Of a stretch of 44,819 bases of DNA, positions 16,866 through 25,440 are shown in pieces. The DNA is from a virus: IMG/VR virus record IMGVR_UViG_3300027759_000149, positions 1 through 44,819 of that record; one strand, written 5' to 3'. Numbering within the stretch: position 1 is the stretch's first letter; each line of letters opens with the position of its first letter. The notes beneath the pieces are model-generated. The model saw nothing but the letters and a program-made list of their open reading frames with translations. It ran no database searches and had not been told where the DNA came from. The translations under genes and the position numbers were made by a program.

Positions 16866-17279
16866 ATGGCTATAGAAGTACCCTCACACATGGATAACGT
16901 AAAGCACAAGAAAGGCATGATTGATCTTGATGCTAATAGCGAAGGCTTTTTTGGTCTTGATGATTATAAGCTTTCTTTTGTTTTTGATGATATTGTTCTA
17001 GTAGAATTTGTAGATGAAGTAGAAGATTCTAAAGGATCTGCTGTTATGAGAAATGGTTTGTATGTCCCTACAAATGTTAATACTAAAGCATGGAGAAAGG
17101 CTAAAGTTGTTTTGGCTGGACCAAATGTAGTATTCTGTAAAAAGAATGATATTGTAATTTTTCCTAATGATAAGGGAGTTACTGTAGCAAATATGGAGAT
17201 TGAAGGATATGGTACAGTAAAGAAGGGTATGTTCTTAAACGAACAAAGATTATTCGGAATTGCTAAGAAAAAGAGTTAA
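16866..17279 (+). CDS. GroES-like co-chaperonin (gp31-like)
   Basis: The 137 residues match the GroES pattern: FDDIVLVEFVDEVE, GLYVPTNVNTKAWRKAKVVLAGPN, KKNDIVIFPND and a C-terminal GMFLNEQRLFGIAKK. The insert between the first strands (about residues 53-62) would hold the mobile loop. T4 gp31 replaces GroES for folding the capsid protein, and this protein may do the same for the capsid product encoded at 28.5 kb. Identity is fairly good but divergent. Confidence 0.6.
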   Translation: MAIEVPSHMDNVKHKKGMIDLDANSEGFFGLDDYKLSFVFDDIVLVEFVDEVEDSKGSAVMRNGLYVPTNVNTKAWRKAKVVLAGPNVVFCKKNDIVIFPNDKGVTVANMEIEGYGTVKKGMFLNEQRLFGIAKKKS

Positions 17280-17282
17280 ATA
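17275..17282 (+). promoter_or_regulatory. late-promoter-like GTTAAATA
   Basis: The octamer overlaps the previous stop codon and ends 5 bases before a GTG codon at 17288, which supports GTG as the start of the next gene. Confidence 0.45.
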
Positions 17283-17287
17283 CTTAG

Positions 17288-17785
17288 GTGGACGAAACAG
17301 AAGATATCCAACCCAATCAGGAACAGAAAAAAGAGCCAAAAAGGCAAGAAATAAAGCCGTATAAATACGGTACGGAATTCAATAATAAAAGAGTTTCTAT
17401 GGCTGAGTTGGACAGCCTTCTGAGAACTAATGTATGTATTATTTCCTTTGTGAGGAAGCATCCAGTATCTGGTAAAAATACTTACAGAAGAATGTTATGT
17501 AGTAATTGTTATGATTTTTTGAATTCGTATAATGGTAAAGTTAAATTAAGTTATCGTCCACCAACACAAGCACCACCTTATAATCCAGCAACATATAATC
17601 TTGTGGTTACATGGGATTTGTTGATGATTGATTATAGAATGGTTAATATGAATGGATGTTTTTTAAGTTATCAATATCCAGTAAATACAAAACAAGAAAG
17701 AAACATGTTTTGGAGAGATTTGTTTAATAAGACCTTTTTATTGATGTCTCCGCCAGAAAAGTTAGGGTGGATGTCTACTTGGTAG
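17288..17785 (+). CDS. WYL_2/SH3-like small phage protein
   Basis: This 165-residue protein starts at GTG. After a 35-residue polar, Lys/Glu-rich segment it has MAELDSLLRTNVCIISFVRKHPVSGKNTYRRMLCS, then NLVVTWDLLMIDYRMVNMNGC. This resembles the WYL_2 (DUF2693) phage family with an Sm/SH3-like barrel (L.R..V..V.F.K..G..R.M.C...V.D.....WR). The function is unknown; nucleic-acid binding is a guess from the fold. Confidence 0.5.
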   Translation: MDETEDIQPNQEQKKEPKRQEIKPYKYGTEFNNKRVSMAELDSLLRTNVCIISFVRKHPVSGKNTYRRMLCSNCYDFLNSYNGKVKLSYRPPTQAPPYNPATYNLVVTWDLLMIDYRMVNMNGCFLSYQYPVNTKQERNMFWRDLFNKTFLLMSPPEKLGWMSTW

Positions 17786-17805
17786 TTGATAAATATTCTT
17801 ATCCA

Positions 17806-17813
17806 TTTAAATA
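17806..17813 (+). promoter_or_regulatory. late-promoter-like TTTAAATA
   Basis: It lies 6 bases before ATG 17820. A second GATAAATA at 17788-17795 is further upstream and may be an extra site. Confidence 0.4.
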
Positions 17814-17819
17814 AAATGA

Positions 17820-18179
17820 ATGGATGATACACTGGAACTATTCAATCATTTCTTACAAAGGAATGTAGTTTTTGCTTTGGATAATAAGATAATTAAGGAA
17901 GGCAATCTTTTTTTGTATAAACAAAATGATTATTATTTATTCTTTTATTTAAAGAATAATAATCAAGACCAAAAGAAGTTTGAAATTCCATATCCATTTT
18001 CTATTAAAAGAGAAAAAAATTATATAATTTTGGATTATAGTTTGAGTGCTATATCAAAAGCAGATCCCGAATTATATTATAGATTGGTATCGTTAAATCA
18101 AAAATCTAGTTGTAGGTACTACAACAACAAAATTTTAGTTTTTGAAAAAAACACCCTTGATTTATCTCTCTTGTCGTAG
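17820..18179 (+). CDS. hypothetical protein
   Basis: I do not recognise this 119-residue protein. It is rich in Asn, Lys, Leu, Phe and Tyr, with alternating hydrophobic strands (NLFLYKQNDYYLFFYLK, REKNYIILDYS), so a small beta-rich soluble fold is likely. It ends 12 bases before the helicase gene and may be co-expressed with it. An ATG at 17816 opens a frame of only three codons and is rejected. Confidence 0.55.
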   Translation: MDDTLELFNHFLQRNVVFALDNKIIKEGNLFLYKQNDYYLFFYLKNNNQDQKKFEIPYPFSIKREKNYIILDYSLSAISKADPELYYRLVSLNQKSSCRYYNNKILVFEKNTLDLSLLS

Positions 18180-18191
18180 TATCTTCCGTGA

Positions 18192-19820
18192 ATGGCTCTA
18201 CTAGATTATTTTCCGAAACAGTTCAAACCTCATTCTCAACAGGTTGAGTTGTTAAACAAAATTGATGCAGCCTTTAATGAAGGCTATAATTTTGTTATAT
18301 GTTGTGCTCCCACTGGAAGTGGGAAGTCTTTTCTTTCGAAAACTCTGGCAAATGTATCCAGTGAAGTGTCCGCCAGATTTAAAGATTTGATTGACTCCAA
18401 CAATGCTTTCAAACTGGACAACTACGGAGACTTCATAAAGAAGGAAGATTGTCTTAATGAAAAAGCTTTCGGCGTTTTTGCGTTGACCATCACAAAAAGT
18501 TTACAAGATCAGTATACAAACTTATTTGATGATTCCAGAGCACTAAAAGGAAAGTCAAATTATCTATGTAATGTAGATCCTAAGTATGATGTTGACGTTG
18601 CTCTATGTGTTTTTACTAGCGGAATGAAAGAAAAGTGTATCTTAAATTCTACATGTAATTATTATAATTCTCGTAGAGAGATGCTCACCAATAAATTTGG
18701 TGTTTTGAATTATAGCATGTATCTTTCTCTTCCAGAACATGTGAGGAGGAGGGAGTATATTATTTGTGATGAAGCTTCTGAGATTGAAGATGAATTGGTA
18801 AAAAGATTCAGCAGATTCCTACCATATAAATTATTGAAAAGGTTGGGGTATACTCCCAAGGATATTCCAACAGAGAATTATCAAAGATTTAAAATTTGGT
18901 TGGATAATTTAGTTTTAAAAATTGGTGATGAAGTAGATGATCTTAAAAAGGCTTTATCTAAAAAAAGAGGGAAAGCTGAGATGGATTCTGATATCCAAAG
19001 ATTTAAGCTATTTAATAATATGCTTAGGCAAATGCGTGGAACTTTAGATACATGGAAGGAATGTGAATATGTAGTCGAGAATAATATCGAAGGAGTTTCT
19101 TTAAAACCTCTTCGTGTTAATAATTTGGCAAAGCATATCTTCGATTTTGGTGATAAAAATCTTCTGATGTCTGCCACTATTATTGATCCAGACAATTTTG
19201 CCAAAACTTTAGGAATCAAAAAGTTCAAATATATTGAAGTAGACTCTACATTTGATCCGAAGAATTCTCCAATCTATGTAGCAACAACAAATAAATTAAA
19301 TTACAAAAATCTAAAGGAGAATCTTCCTAAGATCAAAAATGTAATTGAGAAGATTTGTTCCACTCACATAAATCAAAAGGGTATTATTCATACCCACACA
19401 AATGAAATCACTCAATATCTGAGAGATCATCTGGGTGATGATCCTAGATTTTTGTTCCGTTTGGATGGTGCTGACAACGAAAAGATCTTGAGATCTCATA
19501 TTGAATCTACAGAACCTACCATCTTAGTTAGTCCTTCGATGTCATATGGGGTAGACTTAAAGGAAGACCTTGCCAGATTTCAAGTCGTCGTTAAGGCTGC
19601 TTATATGCCTCTACACGATGAACGCATTAAGCGTCTCTTCAAGGAAGATAACGACTGGTATTCTAACAAGATGCTGAATAATCTTATTCAAGCTTGTGGT
19701 AGAGGAGTCCGATCAAAGGAAGATAAGTGTATTACATACATATTAGACGGAGCTATATCGGATGCTGTAATTAGAAATGCTAAAAAACTACCCAAGTATT
19801 TCCTTTCTCGTTTTGTTTGA
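18192..19820 (+). CDS. XPD/DinG-type superfamily 2 helicase with Fe-S cluster motif
   Basis: This 542-residue helicase has Walker A APTGSGKS (39-46) and a DEAS motif in YIICDEASEIEDE in place of DEAH. SATI is motif III. A C-terminal QACGRGVRSKED region is motif VI. Four cysteines between motifs I and II (YLC, ALC, EKC, STC) match the iron-sulphur cluster of XPD and DinG, which unwind DNA 5' to 3'. It could assist replication, repair or recombination. The gene has no TAAATA motif and follows a small unknown gene closely. Confidence 0.8.
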   Translation: MALLDYFPKQFKPHSQQVELLNKIDAAFNEGYNFVICCAPTGSGKSFLSKTLANVSSEVSARFKDLIDSNNAFKLDNYGDFIKKEDCLNEKAFGVFALTITKSLQDQYTNLFDDSRALKGKSNYLCNVDPKYDVDVALCVFTSGMKEKCILNSTCNYYNSRREMLTNKFGVLNYSMYLSLPEHVRRREYIICDEASEIEDELVKRFSRFLPYKLLKRLGYTPKDIPTENYQRFKIWLDNLVLKIGDEVDDLKKALSKKRGKAEMDSDIQRFKLFNNMLRQMRGTLDTWKECEYVVENNIEGVSLKPLRVNNLAKHIFDFGDKNLLMSATIIDPDNFAKTLGIKKFKYIEVDSTFDPKNSPIYVATTNKLNYKNLKENLPKIKNVIEKICSTHINQKGIIHTHTNEITQYLRDHLGDDPRFLFRLDGADNEKILRSHIESTEPTILVSPSMSYGVDLKEDLARFQVVVKAAYMPLHDERIKRLFKEDNDWYSNKMLNNLIQACGRGVRSKEDKCITYILDGAISDAVIRNAKKLPKYFLSRFV

Positions 19821-19826
19821 TAAATA
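19819..19826 (+). promoter_or_regulatory. late-promoter-like GATAAATA
   Basis: The octamer overlaps the helicase stop and ends 6 bases before ATG 19833. Confidence 0.45.
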
Positions 19827-19832
19827 ATATAA

Positions 19833-20252
19833 ATGTTTACCTTTAAAGAATTTTTCTTAGAATCAAAAATAGGAATTAATATAAATGATTCTGTTCAAGA
19901 TTTTACTGGTCAAATTTTAAGAGGTGAAAAAACTATAGAAACTAGGGACGCTTTCTCTAAAAAGCCAGAGAAAGCGTCTCTTCATGCTTATGTAGGAAGA
20001 GAAATTGGTATTATAAGAACTGGAAAAGGTAAGGCTTTTTTAGTTGGGAAAGCTGTTATAGGAAAACCTATAGTTTATCATAATAGAGAAGAATTTGATA
20101 AAGATTATTCAAAACATTTAGTTTCGTCAGACAGCAAATTTTATATAAAACCAGAAAGAAACAAAATAGGATACCCTCTTATAAATGTAGTTCCATTAAA
20201 ACCTACTCAAGTAACTACAAAAGGAATAGTGAGTAGAAGTGTTGATTACTAA
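19833..20252 (+). CDS. ASCH-domain-like protein with capsid-targeting-like leader
   Basis: This 139-residue protein has ILRGEKTIETRD (about 29-40), the ASCH/YqfB signature I.sGeKtiEiR. ASCH domains bind RNA or modified nucleotides, and a few hydrolyse acylated cytidines. The leader MFTFKEFFLE-S resembles a T4 capsid-targeting sequence with a cut after FLE at residue 10. If real, the enzyme would be packaged and might act early after injection. The leader also resembles a 10-codon frame ahead of the capsid gene. Confidence 0.55.
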   Translation: MFTFKEFFLESKIGININDSVQDFTGQILRGEKTIETRDAFSKKPEKASLHAYVGREIGIIRTGKGKAFLVGKAVIGKPIVYHNREEFDKDYSKHLVSSDSKFYIKPERNKIGYPLINVVPLKPTQVTTKGIVSRSVDY

Positions 20253-20255
20253 ATA
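20248..20255 (+). promoter_or_regulatory. late-promoter-like ACTAAATA
   Basis: It overlaps the previous stop codon and ends 6 bases before the gp15 start at 20262. Confidence 0.5.
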
Positions 20256-20261
20256 ATATTA

Positions 20262-21410
20262 ATGTTTGATAAAGCCTTTCATTTTGAAGTTCATGATCTA
20301 CTGACGCAATTCATAGCTGCGATGGATGATGTTGTTATAGGCAGATACAATAAAAACAGAGAAAAGAAAGAGGAACTCAAAGTAAGATATGTTCATGCTC
20401 CAAAAGAAAGAGTTTTATTTGATATAATAAATAAAGCTCAGAATATTACGGTTCCAGTAATATCAGTTTCTATAACTTCATTACAAAGAGATGTAGGAAG
20501 AGTTTTCAATAAAATTGATGGGCTGTATGCTCCAGTAGGAAGAAACGAAAAAGGTACTAATACGGCTAGAATACCGATGCCCGTACCAGTTAATTTGTCG
20601 TTAGCTTTATCAATAATAACAAATTATCAAAGTGATATGGATCAAATTATTTCTAATTTCGTTCCGTATTCGAATCCTTATATAATTATATGTTGGAAAA
20701 TTCCAGAGGAATTTGGCGTAGAATCTTTACAAGAAATTAGATCAGAAGTTTTATGGGATGGTAATATTTCTATGGATTATCCCATAGAAATGGAAGCTGG
20801 AACTAAACCGAGATTTACTGCTACTACTAATTTTACTATTAAAGGATGGCTATTCCCAGCATCTGGAGATGATTATTATAAAAATATATATTTTGTTAAA
20901 TCTAATTTCCGTACAACCAGCAAATTGAAATTAGATTATGATTCTCTTGCGAGTCTTTCTACAGAAGCTGCGGAATATGATTCTATCAATGGAGTATTAA
21001 AGGAAACTGAATTTGCTCCAATATCTGGATCTCCGTATATAACAAATTTATATATGCATACATCATCTGGGCCGATGGATGTAAATGGGAATAAAGCTAT
21101 TATAGGAAATAGCAGTCCTATAATAATATTAGGAAAGAATTTTAATTATACTACTCATGTATTATTAAGTAGTAATTTATCTACATTATATACTAATCAT
21201 AGCACTTTTAATTTCAAATATTATCCAACTATAAATGGATTTGATTTGCCGACTACAAATTACAAAGTAATGAGTAAGAATGCTATTTATATAAATCTAC
21301 CTTTTCTCAGCGGTGATAAAGTAAATGTAAATTTTGTAGTTGTTAATGATATAGGCTGGAAAGATACAAACTCTATAAATACAAATTTGATATATATTTC
21401 TGGAGTTTAA
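20262..21410 (+). CDS. 15: tail sheath stabiliser/completion protein gp15-like, with C-terminal extension
   Basis: Residues 1-230 follow T4 gp15: MFDKAFHFEVHDLLTQF, LKVRYVHAPKERVLFDI, ITVPVISVSIT, SIITNYQSDMDQIISNFVPY and FTIKGWLFP. In T4, gp15 caps the tail tube and sheath and joins the tail to the head. This protein has 382 residues against about 272 in T4. The extra C-terminal part (about 245-382) has GSSPIIILGKNFNYTTHVLL and looks like an IPT/TIG immunoglobulin-like domain, perhaps exposed at the neck. Confidence 0.75.
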   Translation: MFDKAFHFEVHDLLTQFIAAMDDVVIGRYNKNREKKEELKVRYVHAPKERVLFDIINKAQNITVPVISVSITSLQRDVGRVFNKIDGLYAPVGRNEKGTNTARIPMPVPVNLSLALSIITNYQSDMDQIISNFVPYSNPYIIICWKIPEEFGVESLQEIRSEVLWDGNISMDYPIEMEAGTKPRFTATTNFTIKGWLFPASGDDYYKNIYFVKSNFRTTSKLKLDYDSLASLSTEAAEYDSINGVLKETEFAPISGSPYITNLYMHTSSGPMDVNGNKAIIGNSSPIIILGKNFNYTTHVLLSSNLSTLYTNHSTFNFKYYPTINGFDLPTTNYKVMSKNAIYINLPFLSGDKVNVNFVVVNDIGWKDTNSINTNLIYISGV

Positions 21411-21412
21411 TC

Positions 21413-21420
21413 AATAAATA
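21413..21420 (+). promoter_or_regulatory. late-promoter-like AATAAATA
   Basis: The octamer ends 5 bases before the portal start at 21426. Confidence 0.5.
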
Positions 21421-21425
21421 AAAAC

Positions 21426-23237
21426 ATGGCAGCTAATTTTGATAATGGTAACTCTTCTACGTTTGGTAGAGAATTGATGAATTATATTTCATCTAAACTA
21501 CCTTATACTGGTTTTGATGTTGCAAAGTTAACAGATACTTTAAATCCGAAGTACAAATATTTCGAAGAGACTGGATTAAGAAGAGCGGAGTCTCTTTCTA
21601 AGCATTCCATATCTCAAAATTTTGATTACAACAATTCTTCGATAGGAAGCATTACATCTGACAAGAATTTTAGTCAAGTAATGTATGCTAATATCCAAAA
21701 GGATAAAGCGGCAAGAGTTAGAGATTACCGAGTAATGGCAGCTTTTTCTGAAGTCGCTAACGCTTTAGATGAGATATGTGATGAATGTATTAATATTGAT
21801 TCTTCTACAAATAATTGTTTAAATTTAAAATTTAAAAATATACAATTATCCACATATCAAACAGAAACAATTCAAAAAGAGTTTTCTAAATATGTAAGTC
21901 ATTTTGATTTCGAACATAAGGGTTGGTCTTACTTCAGACAGCTCTTAGTAGAAGGTGAAATTTTTTGGGAACATATCATTCATAAAGATTATGTGGATGA
22001 GGGTATTTTAGGAGTTGTTCAAGTTCCTTCGGAATTGATAGATCCAGTTTTCTCTAATGTACAGAACGTAATGGTGAAAGGTTTCCTATACAGGAAACCA
22101 AAATTCGATCCTAACAATCCATTAAAACAGATCGGAGTAGATTTTGTTCCTATGGATAAAAATCAAATTACTTATGTAAATTCTGATGTTTGGAACGAGA
22201 GTAAAACAATGAGGTTGCCGTTTTTAGAAAATTGTCGCAGAGCTTATAGACAATTATCTATGGTAGAAGATTCTATTGTAATTTATCGACTTGCTCGTGC
22301 TCCAGAGCGTTTGGTGTTTAATGTCGATGTTGGTAATATGCCAGCCCCAAAAGCTGAAGCTTATTTAAGGAAATTAGTTACACAGTATTGGTCAACAAAA
22401 ACATATGATCCAAACCAAGGTGGTATTGTACAAAAGTTTAATCCTCAATCTATTCTAGATAACTTTTGGTTTGCAAAGCGTGCTGGTTCTGAAGGAACTA
22501 ATGTTACACAATTAGCTGGTGCTGCAAATTTAGGAGAACTAGAAGATTTGATGTATTTCGTTAAGAAATTATATCAATCTTTAAAAGTTCCAACGACTCG
22601 TTTAGATCCACAAGATGCGTTTCGGGATGGTGCTGACATGCTTAGAGAAGAATTGAAGTTTGCTAGATTTATCATCAGAACTCAACAATTGTTTTCAAGT
22701 GGAATTAAAATGGGTTTCGTAACACACCTTCAAATGAAGGGTCTATGGAAAGAACTTGAATTAAAAGATGAATGTCTTCAAATAGAATTTAATGTTCCAA
22801 CAAATTTCTATGAACTTAGAGAAAGTCAAAAATTAGAGTTGAAGGTTGCTAACTTCGGAAATCTTGCCTCAAACGAATCAATATCTCCAACTTTTGCACA
22901 AAAGAGATATTTGAATTGGTCTGATATAGATATCAAAGCTAATAGAGAATTTCTTAGAAAGGACAAGGAATTGAAATGGGAATTGATGCAGATAGAACAG
23001 ATGGGTCCTAATTGGAAGGAAATGGTTGCTCAACAAGCTGCTGGTGGAGCACCTCCAGAAGCTGGTGGAGGAGGTGGGGGTGGTGGAGGTATGCCTCCAG
23101 CCTTTACGGGGGGTCCAGCGGGACCAGAGCCTGGAGGGCCAGAAGAAGCTGGTGGAGCACCCCCAGAAGCGGGAGGCGCACCTACAGGACCCCCAGCGGG
23201 TGGATCACCGCTTCCAGCGGGAGCACCTCCAGCATAG
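21426..23237 (+). CDS. 20: portal vertex protein gp20-like
   Basis: This is the portal protein, the ring at one capsid vertex through which DNA enters and leaves. Family landmarks include RDYRVMAAFSEVANALDEI, WSYFRQLLVEGEIFWE, RLARAPERLVFNVDVGNMP, and GADMLREELKFARFI. The family-like body ends near residue 540. A Gly/Pro/Ala/Glu-rich tail follows (about 541-603), with repeated GGAPPEAGG units and a poly-glycine run. The tail makes it longer than T4 gp20 (524). Its DNA is locally GC-rich and produces shadow frames on both strands. Confidence 0.9.
   Translation: MAANFDNGNSSTFGRELMNYISSKLPYTGFDVAKLTDTLNPKYKYFEETGLRRAESLSKHSISQNFDYNNSSIGSITSDKNFSQVMYANIQKDKAARVRDYRVMAAFSEVANALDEICDECINIDSSTNNCLNLKFKNIQLSTYQTETIQKEFSKYVSHFDFEHKGWSYFRQLLVEGEIFWEHIIHKDYVDEGILGVVQVPSELIDPVFSNVQNVMVKGFLYRKPKFDPNNPLKQIGVDFVPMDKNQITYVNSDVWNESKTMRLPFLENCRRAYRQLSMVEDSIVIYRLARAPERLVFNVDVGNMPAPKAEAYLRKLVTQYWSTKTYDPNQGGIVQKFNPQSILDNFWFAKRAGSEGTNVTQLAGAANLGELEDLMYFVKKLYQSLKVPTTRLDPQDAFRDGADMLREELKFARFIIRTQQLFSSGIKMGFVTHLQMKGLWKELELKDECLQIEFNVPTNFYELRESQKLELKVANFGNLASNESISPTFAQKRYLNWSDIDIKANREFLRKDKELKWELMQIEQMGPNWKEMVAQQAAGGAPPEAGGGGGGGGGMPPAFTGGPAGPEPGGPEEAGGAPPEAGGAPTGPPAGGSPLPAGAPPA
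23034..23236 (+). repeat. GC-rich low-complexity repeat in portal tail
   Basis: Imperfect repeats of about 27 bases encode GGAPPEAGG-like units and a poly-Gly run. Composition is markedly more GC-rich than the surrounding genome. Confidence 0.6.
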
Positions 23238-23243
23238 ATAAAG

Positions 23244-23251
23244 ACTAAATA
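23244..23251 (+). promoter_or_regulatory. late-promoter-like ACTAAATA
   Basis: The octamer ends 5 bases before ATG 23257. Confidence 0.5.
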
Positions 23252-23256
23252 ATTAC

Positions 23257-24432
23257 ATGTCACAATGTGTAATTACACCAGTTAGTGCGTTCCAAAGCAC
23301 AAATTTAAATAGTAAAATAGATTGTTTTGGTAGATTAGCAGATCGTATAGTTCGATCTTTGGGAGCACCGTTGATTTCTATTGAAACACATCAAGATCAA
23401 TTATTCGAAAATATAGCTATAGCGTGTGAAATGTTTTCGAAGTATGCTGGGTATACTAGGGAATATCTAATATTGGATTCTGCTTTATATGAAAAAGGTA
23501 GAGGTATTAGATTAGATTATTTGTATACTCTTGCAAATTCTACTATCACACCTCAAAAGGCGATAAGGCATAATACCACTTCTACAGACACGGCACCATA
23601 CATGGTAAATCCAGATACCTTTTTTATATCTGTATCTTCCTTAAATAAAACATTCTTTACAGTAAACGCCGAACTATCTGGACTGTACACAGAAGGTTTG
23701 GAGAGGAATGTTATTTTAAATTACAGTACGTATAATAAATTAGTGACAGCTTTCGCTGCTGATCCTGTTTTAAATCTTATACCAATCTCTTCGTTCTTTA
23801 TATCTTCTTATAACGAACAAATAAGCATGAATGGAGAGGTAGATAGATCGCAAAATACAATCATATATAACAATATGTTTGACTACGATGCAATGGAATA
23901 TCGCAAAGTCATAGCGGTTACAAATTTCGAAGAAGGTGCTACTACTGGTGTAAATACACTATTTACTATAGAACAAACTCTTGCACAGCAAACATACTTC
24001 AGTTATGCGATGGGTAATCATGGATTTGATCTTATTAGTTGGTATACAGTTAAAAATTGGTTAGAAACTAGAGAGAAGGTTTTAGCAACAAAAAGATCTT
24101 TTGAATTTAATGAAAGAACTCAGTATCTGAGAATATATCCCGAACCCACAGATTCGGTTAGATTTTATGGTGTGCTTGATTGTTACATAGAAAAACCAAT
24201 TAGAGATCTAATAAAAGAAACTTGGGTATATCAATATGCATTAGCATTAACAAAAATTTCAGTTGGATATGTAAGAGGTAAATTTTCAAACGTGAATTTA
24301 TTCGGTGGACAAGTATTTCTAGATAGTATTAAAGCTGATGGAATACAAGAAAGAGATAAACTCGAAGAACATTTATACACAAATGCTGCTGGACTTGGAG
24401 ATAGTTCTCCTTGCGAATTTTTAATAGGTTAA
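23257..24432 (+). CDS. virion structural protein, probably neck/head closure
   Basis: This 391-residue protein resembles phage structural proteins with the C-terminal pattern NWLETREKVLATKRSFEFNERTQYLRIYPEP, FYGVLDCYIEKPIRDLIKETWVYQYALALTKISVGYVRGKF and NLFGGQVFLDSIKADG. I associate this with neck or head-completion proteins near the portal in marine T4-like phages, but I cannot prove it is the gp13 homologue. Its place right after the portal supports a portal-tail connector role. Confidence 0.55.
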   Translation: MSQCVITPVSAFQSTNLNSKIDCFGRLADRIVRSLGAPLISIETHQDQLFENIAIACEMFSKYAGYTREYLILDSALYEKGRGIRLDYLYTLANSTITPQKAIRHNTTSTDTAPYMVNPDTFFISVSSLNKTFFTVNAELSGLYTEGLERNVILNYSTYNKLVTAFAADPVLNLIPISSFFISSYNEQISMNGEVDRSQNTIIYNNMFDYDAMEYRKVIAVTNFEEGATTGVNTLFTIEQTLAQQTYFSYAMGNHGFDLISWYTVKNWLETREKVLATKRSFEFNERTQYLRIYPEPTDSVRFYGVLDCYIEKPIRDLIKETWVYQYALALTKISVGYVRGKFSNVNLFGGQVFLDSIKADGIQERDKLEEHLYTNAAGLGDSSPCEFLIG

Positions 24433-24434
24433 TT

Positions 24435-24986
24435 ATGAAATACTTACAATATATGTTATGTTTGGTATTGTTAATTTCGGGCTGCACAACCACAGCCGTA
24501 CAGCACACTATTTACCAACAGAAAATAGAACAAAAACGAGAAAAACTTACAGATGATGCCAAAGATTTTTTGGTGAAAGCAACACAGATGTTACAGGTAA
24601 ATTCTGGAACTATTGACATTAATAGAGTCAAATCGTTATTAGAAAAATCTCAATCTTTATTAGGAGTAGATTCTGATGATGGAAAAGAGTTAAAAGAATT
24701 AAATGGGAAAGAATTAGATAAAGCAATTAATAAAATTATAGAAGAATCTGAAGAAGAAAAGGAAGCTATCGCTGATTTAAGAAAAAAAGATGAAGATACG
24801 ATAGCTAAAATGATAACCGATGATATTAAAGCACAAACTATAAAAGAATACGAAAGAGGCAAGACTTTTAAATTATATGCCATATGTGCCACTATACTTT
24901 CTATATTAGGAGCTTTATTTTATTTCTTTCCTACTAAATTTTTAAGTATTGGAAGCAGTATAATATCTTTCTTCTTTAAAAAATAA
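24435..24986 (+). CDS. lipoprotein with C-terminal membrane span, spanin-like
   Basis: From ATG 24435 the 183-residue product begins with a lipoprotein signal peptide, MKYLQYMLCLVLLISGC, with Cys17 as the lipidation site. The middle is charged and probably coiled-coil (EESEEEKEAIADLRKKDEDT). A hydrophobic span (LYAICATILSILGALFYFF) lies near the C-terminus. A lipobox plus C-terminal membrane anchor is the topology of unimolecular spanins, which fuse inner and outer membranes at lysis. It is longer than T1 gp11 (131 residues). A frame starting at 24411 lies inside the previous gene and lacks the signal start. Confidence 0.55.
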   Translation: MKYLQYMLCLVLLISGCTTTAVQHTIYQQKIEQKREKLTDDAKDFLVKATQMLQVNSGTIDINRVKSLLEKSQSLLGVDSDDGKELKELNGKELDKAINKIIEESEEEKEAIADLRKKDEDTIAKMITDDIKAQTIKEYERGKTFKLYAICATILSILGALFYFFPTKFLSIGSSIISFFFKK

Positions 24987-24987
24987 T

Positions 24988-25440
24988 ATGCCACCAATTT
25001 TCAAAAAAGATGAAAGATATAAGCAAGGGATTTTCAAACCTATAAATCCTCAAAAATTTATAGGAAAAGTTGCTATTTTTAGATCTTCCTTTGAAAGGAA
25101 ATTTTTTTTATGGGCTGATAAAAATCCTAATGTTATTGAATGGGGATCGGAGAATATTATTGTTCCCTATAAAAGTCCTATAGACGAAAAGTATCATAGA
25201 TATTACGTGGATACTTATGTTGTAATAAAAGAAGGTAATAATATTAAGAGGTATTTGATAGAGATTAAACCTTTTGCTCAAACACAACCACCTAAACCTT
25301 CGAATAGAAAAAAGCAATCTACTATGCTTTACGAAAATGTACAGTGGGTTATTAATCAAGCAAAATGGGATGCCGCAAAAAAGTTCGCAGCATCCCGTAA
25401 TGCAGAGTTTTTAATATTGACCGAAAAGGAATTATTTTAA
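24988..25440 (+). CDS. 4: head completion nuclease gp4-like
   Basis: This 150-residue protein follows T4 gp4 (gp50/gp65) closely: YKQGIFKPINPQKFIGK, FRSSFERKFFLWADKNPNVIEWGSE, YHRYYVDTYVV, KRYLIEIKPFAQTQPPK and the C-terminus FLILTEKELF. The E...D...E-x-K arrangement is the PD-(D/E)XK nuclease core. It completes the DNA-filled head before tail joining. Its stop overlaps the stop of the convergent gene at 25437. Confidence 0.9.
   Translation: MPPIFKKDERYKQGIFKPINPQKFIGKVAIFRSSFERKFFLWADKNPNVIEWGSENIIVPYKSPIDEKYHRYYVDTYVVIKEGNNIKRYLIEIKPFAQTQPPKPSNRKKQSTMLYENVQWVINQAKWDAAKKFAASRNAEFLILTEKELF

Noticed and set aside
23012-23263. Several frames on both strands in the portal tail.
   Set aside because: They arise from the GC-rich repeat that encodes the Gly/Pro/Ala tail and have no start signal of their own.
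24411-24434. Longer start for the lipoprotein.
   Set aside because: The ATG at 24435 begins a clean lipoprotein signal peptide; the extra residues would spoil it.
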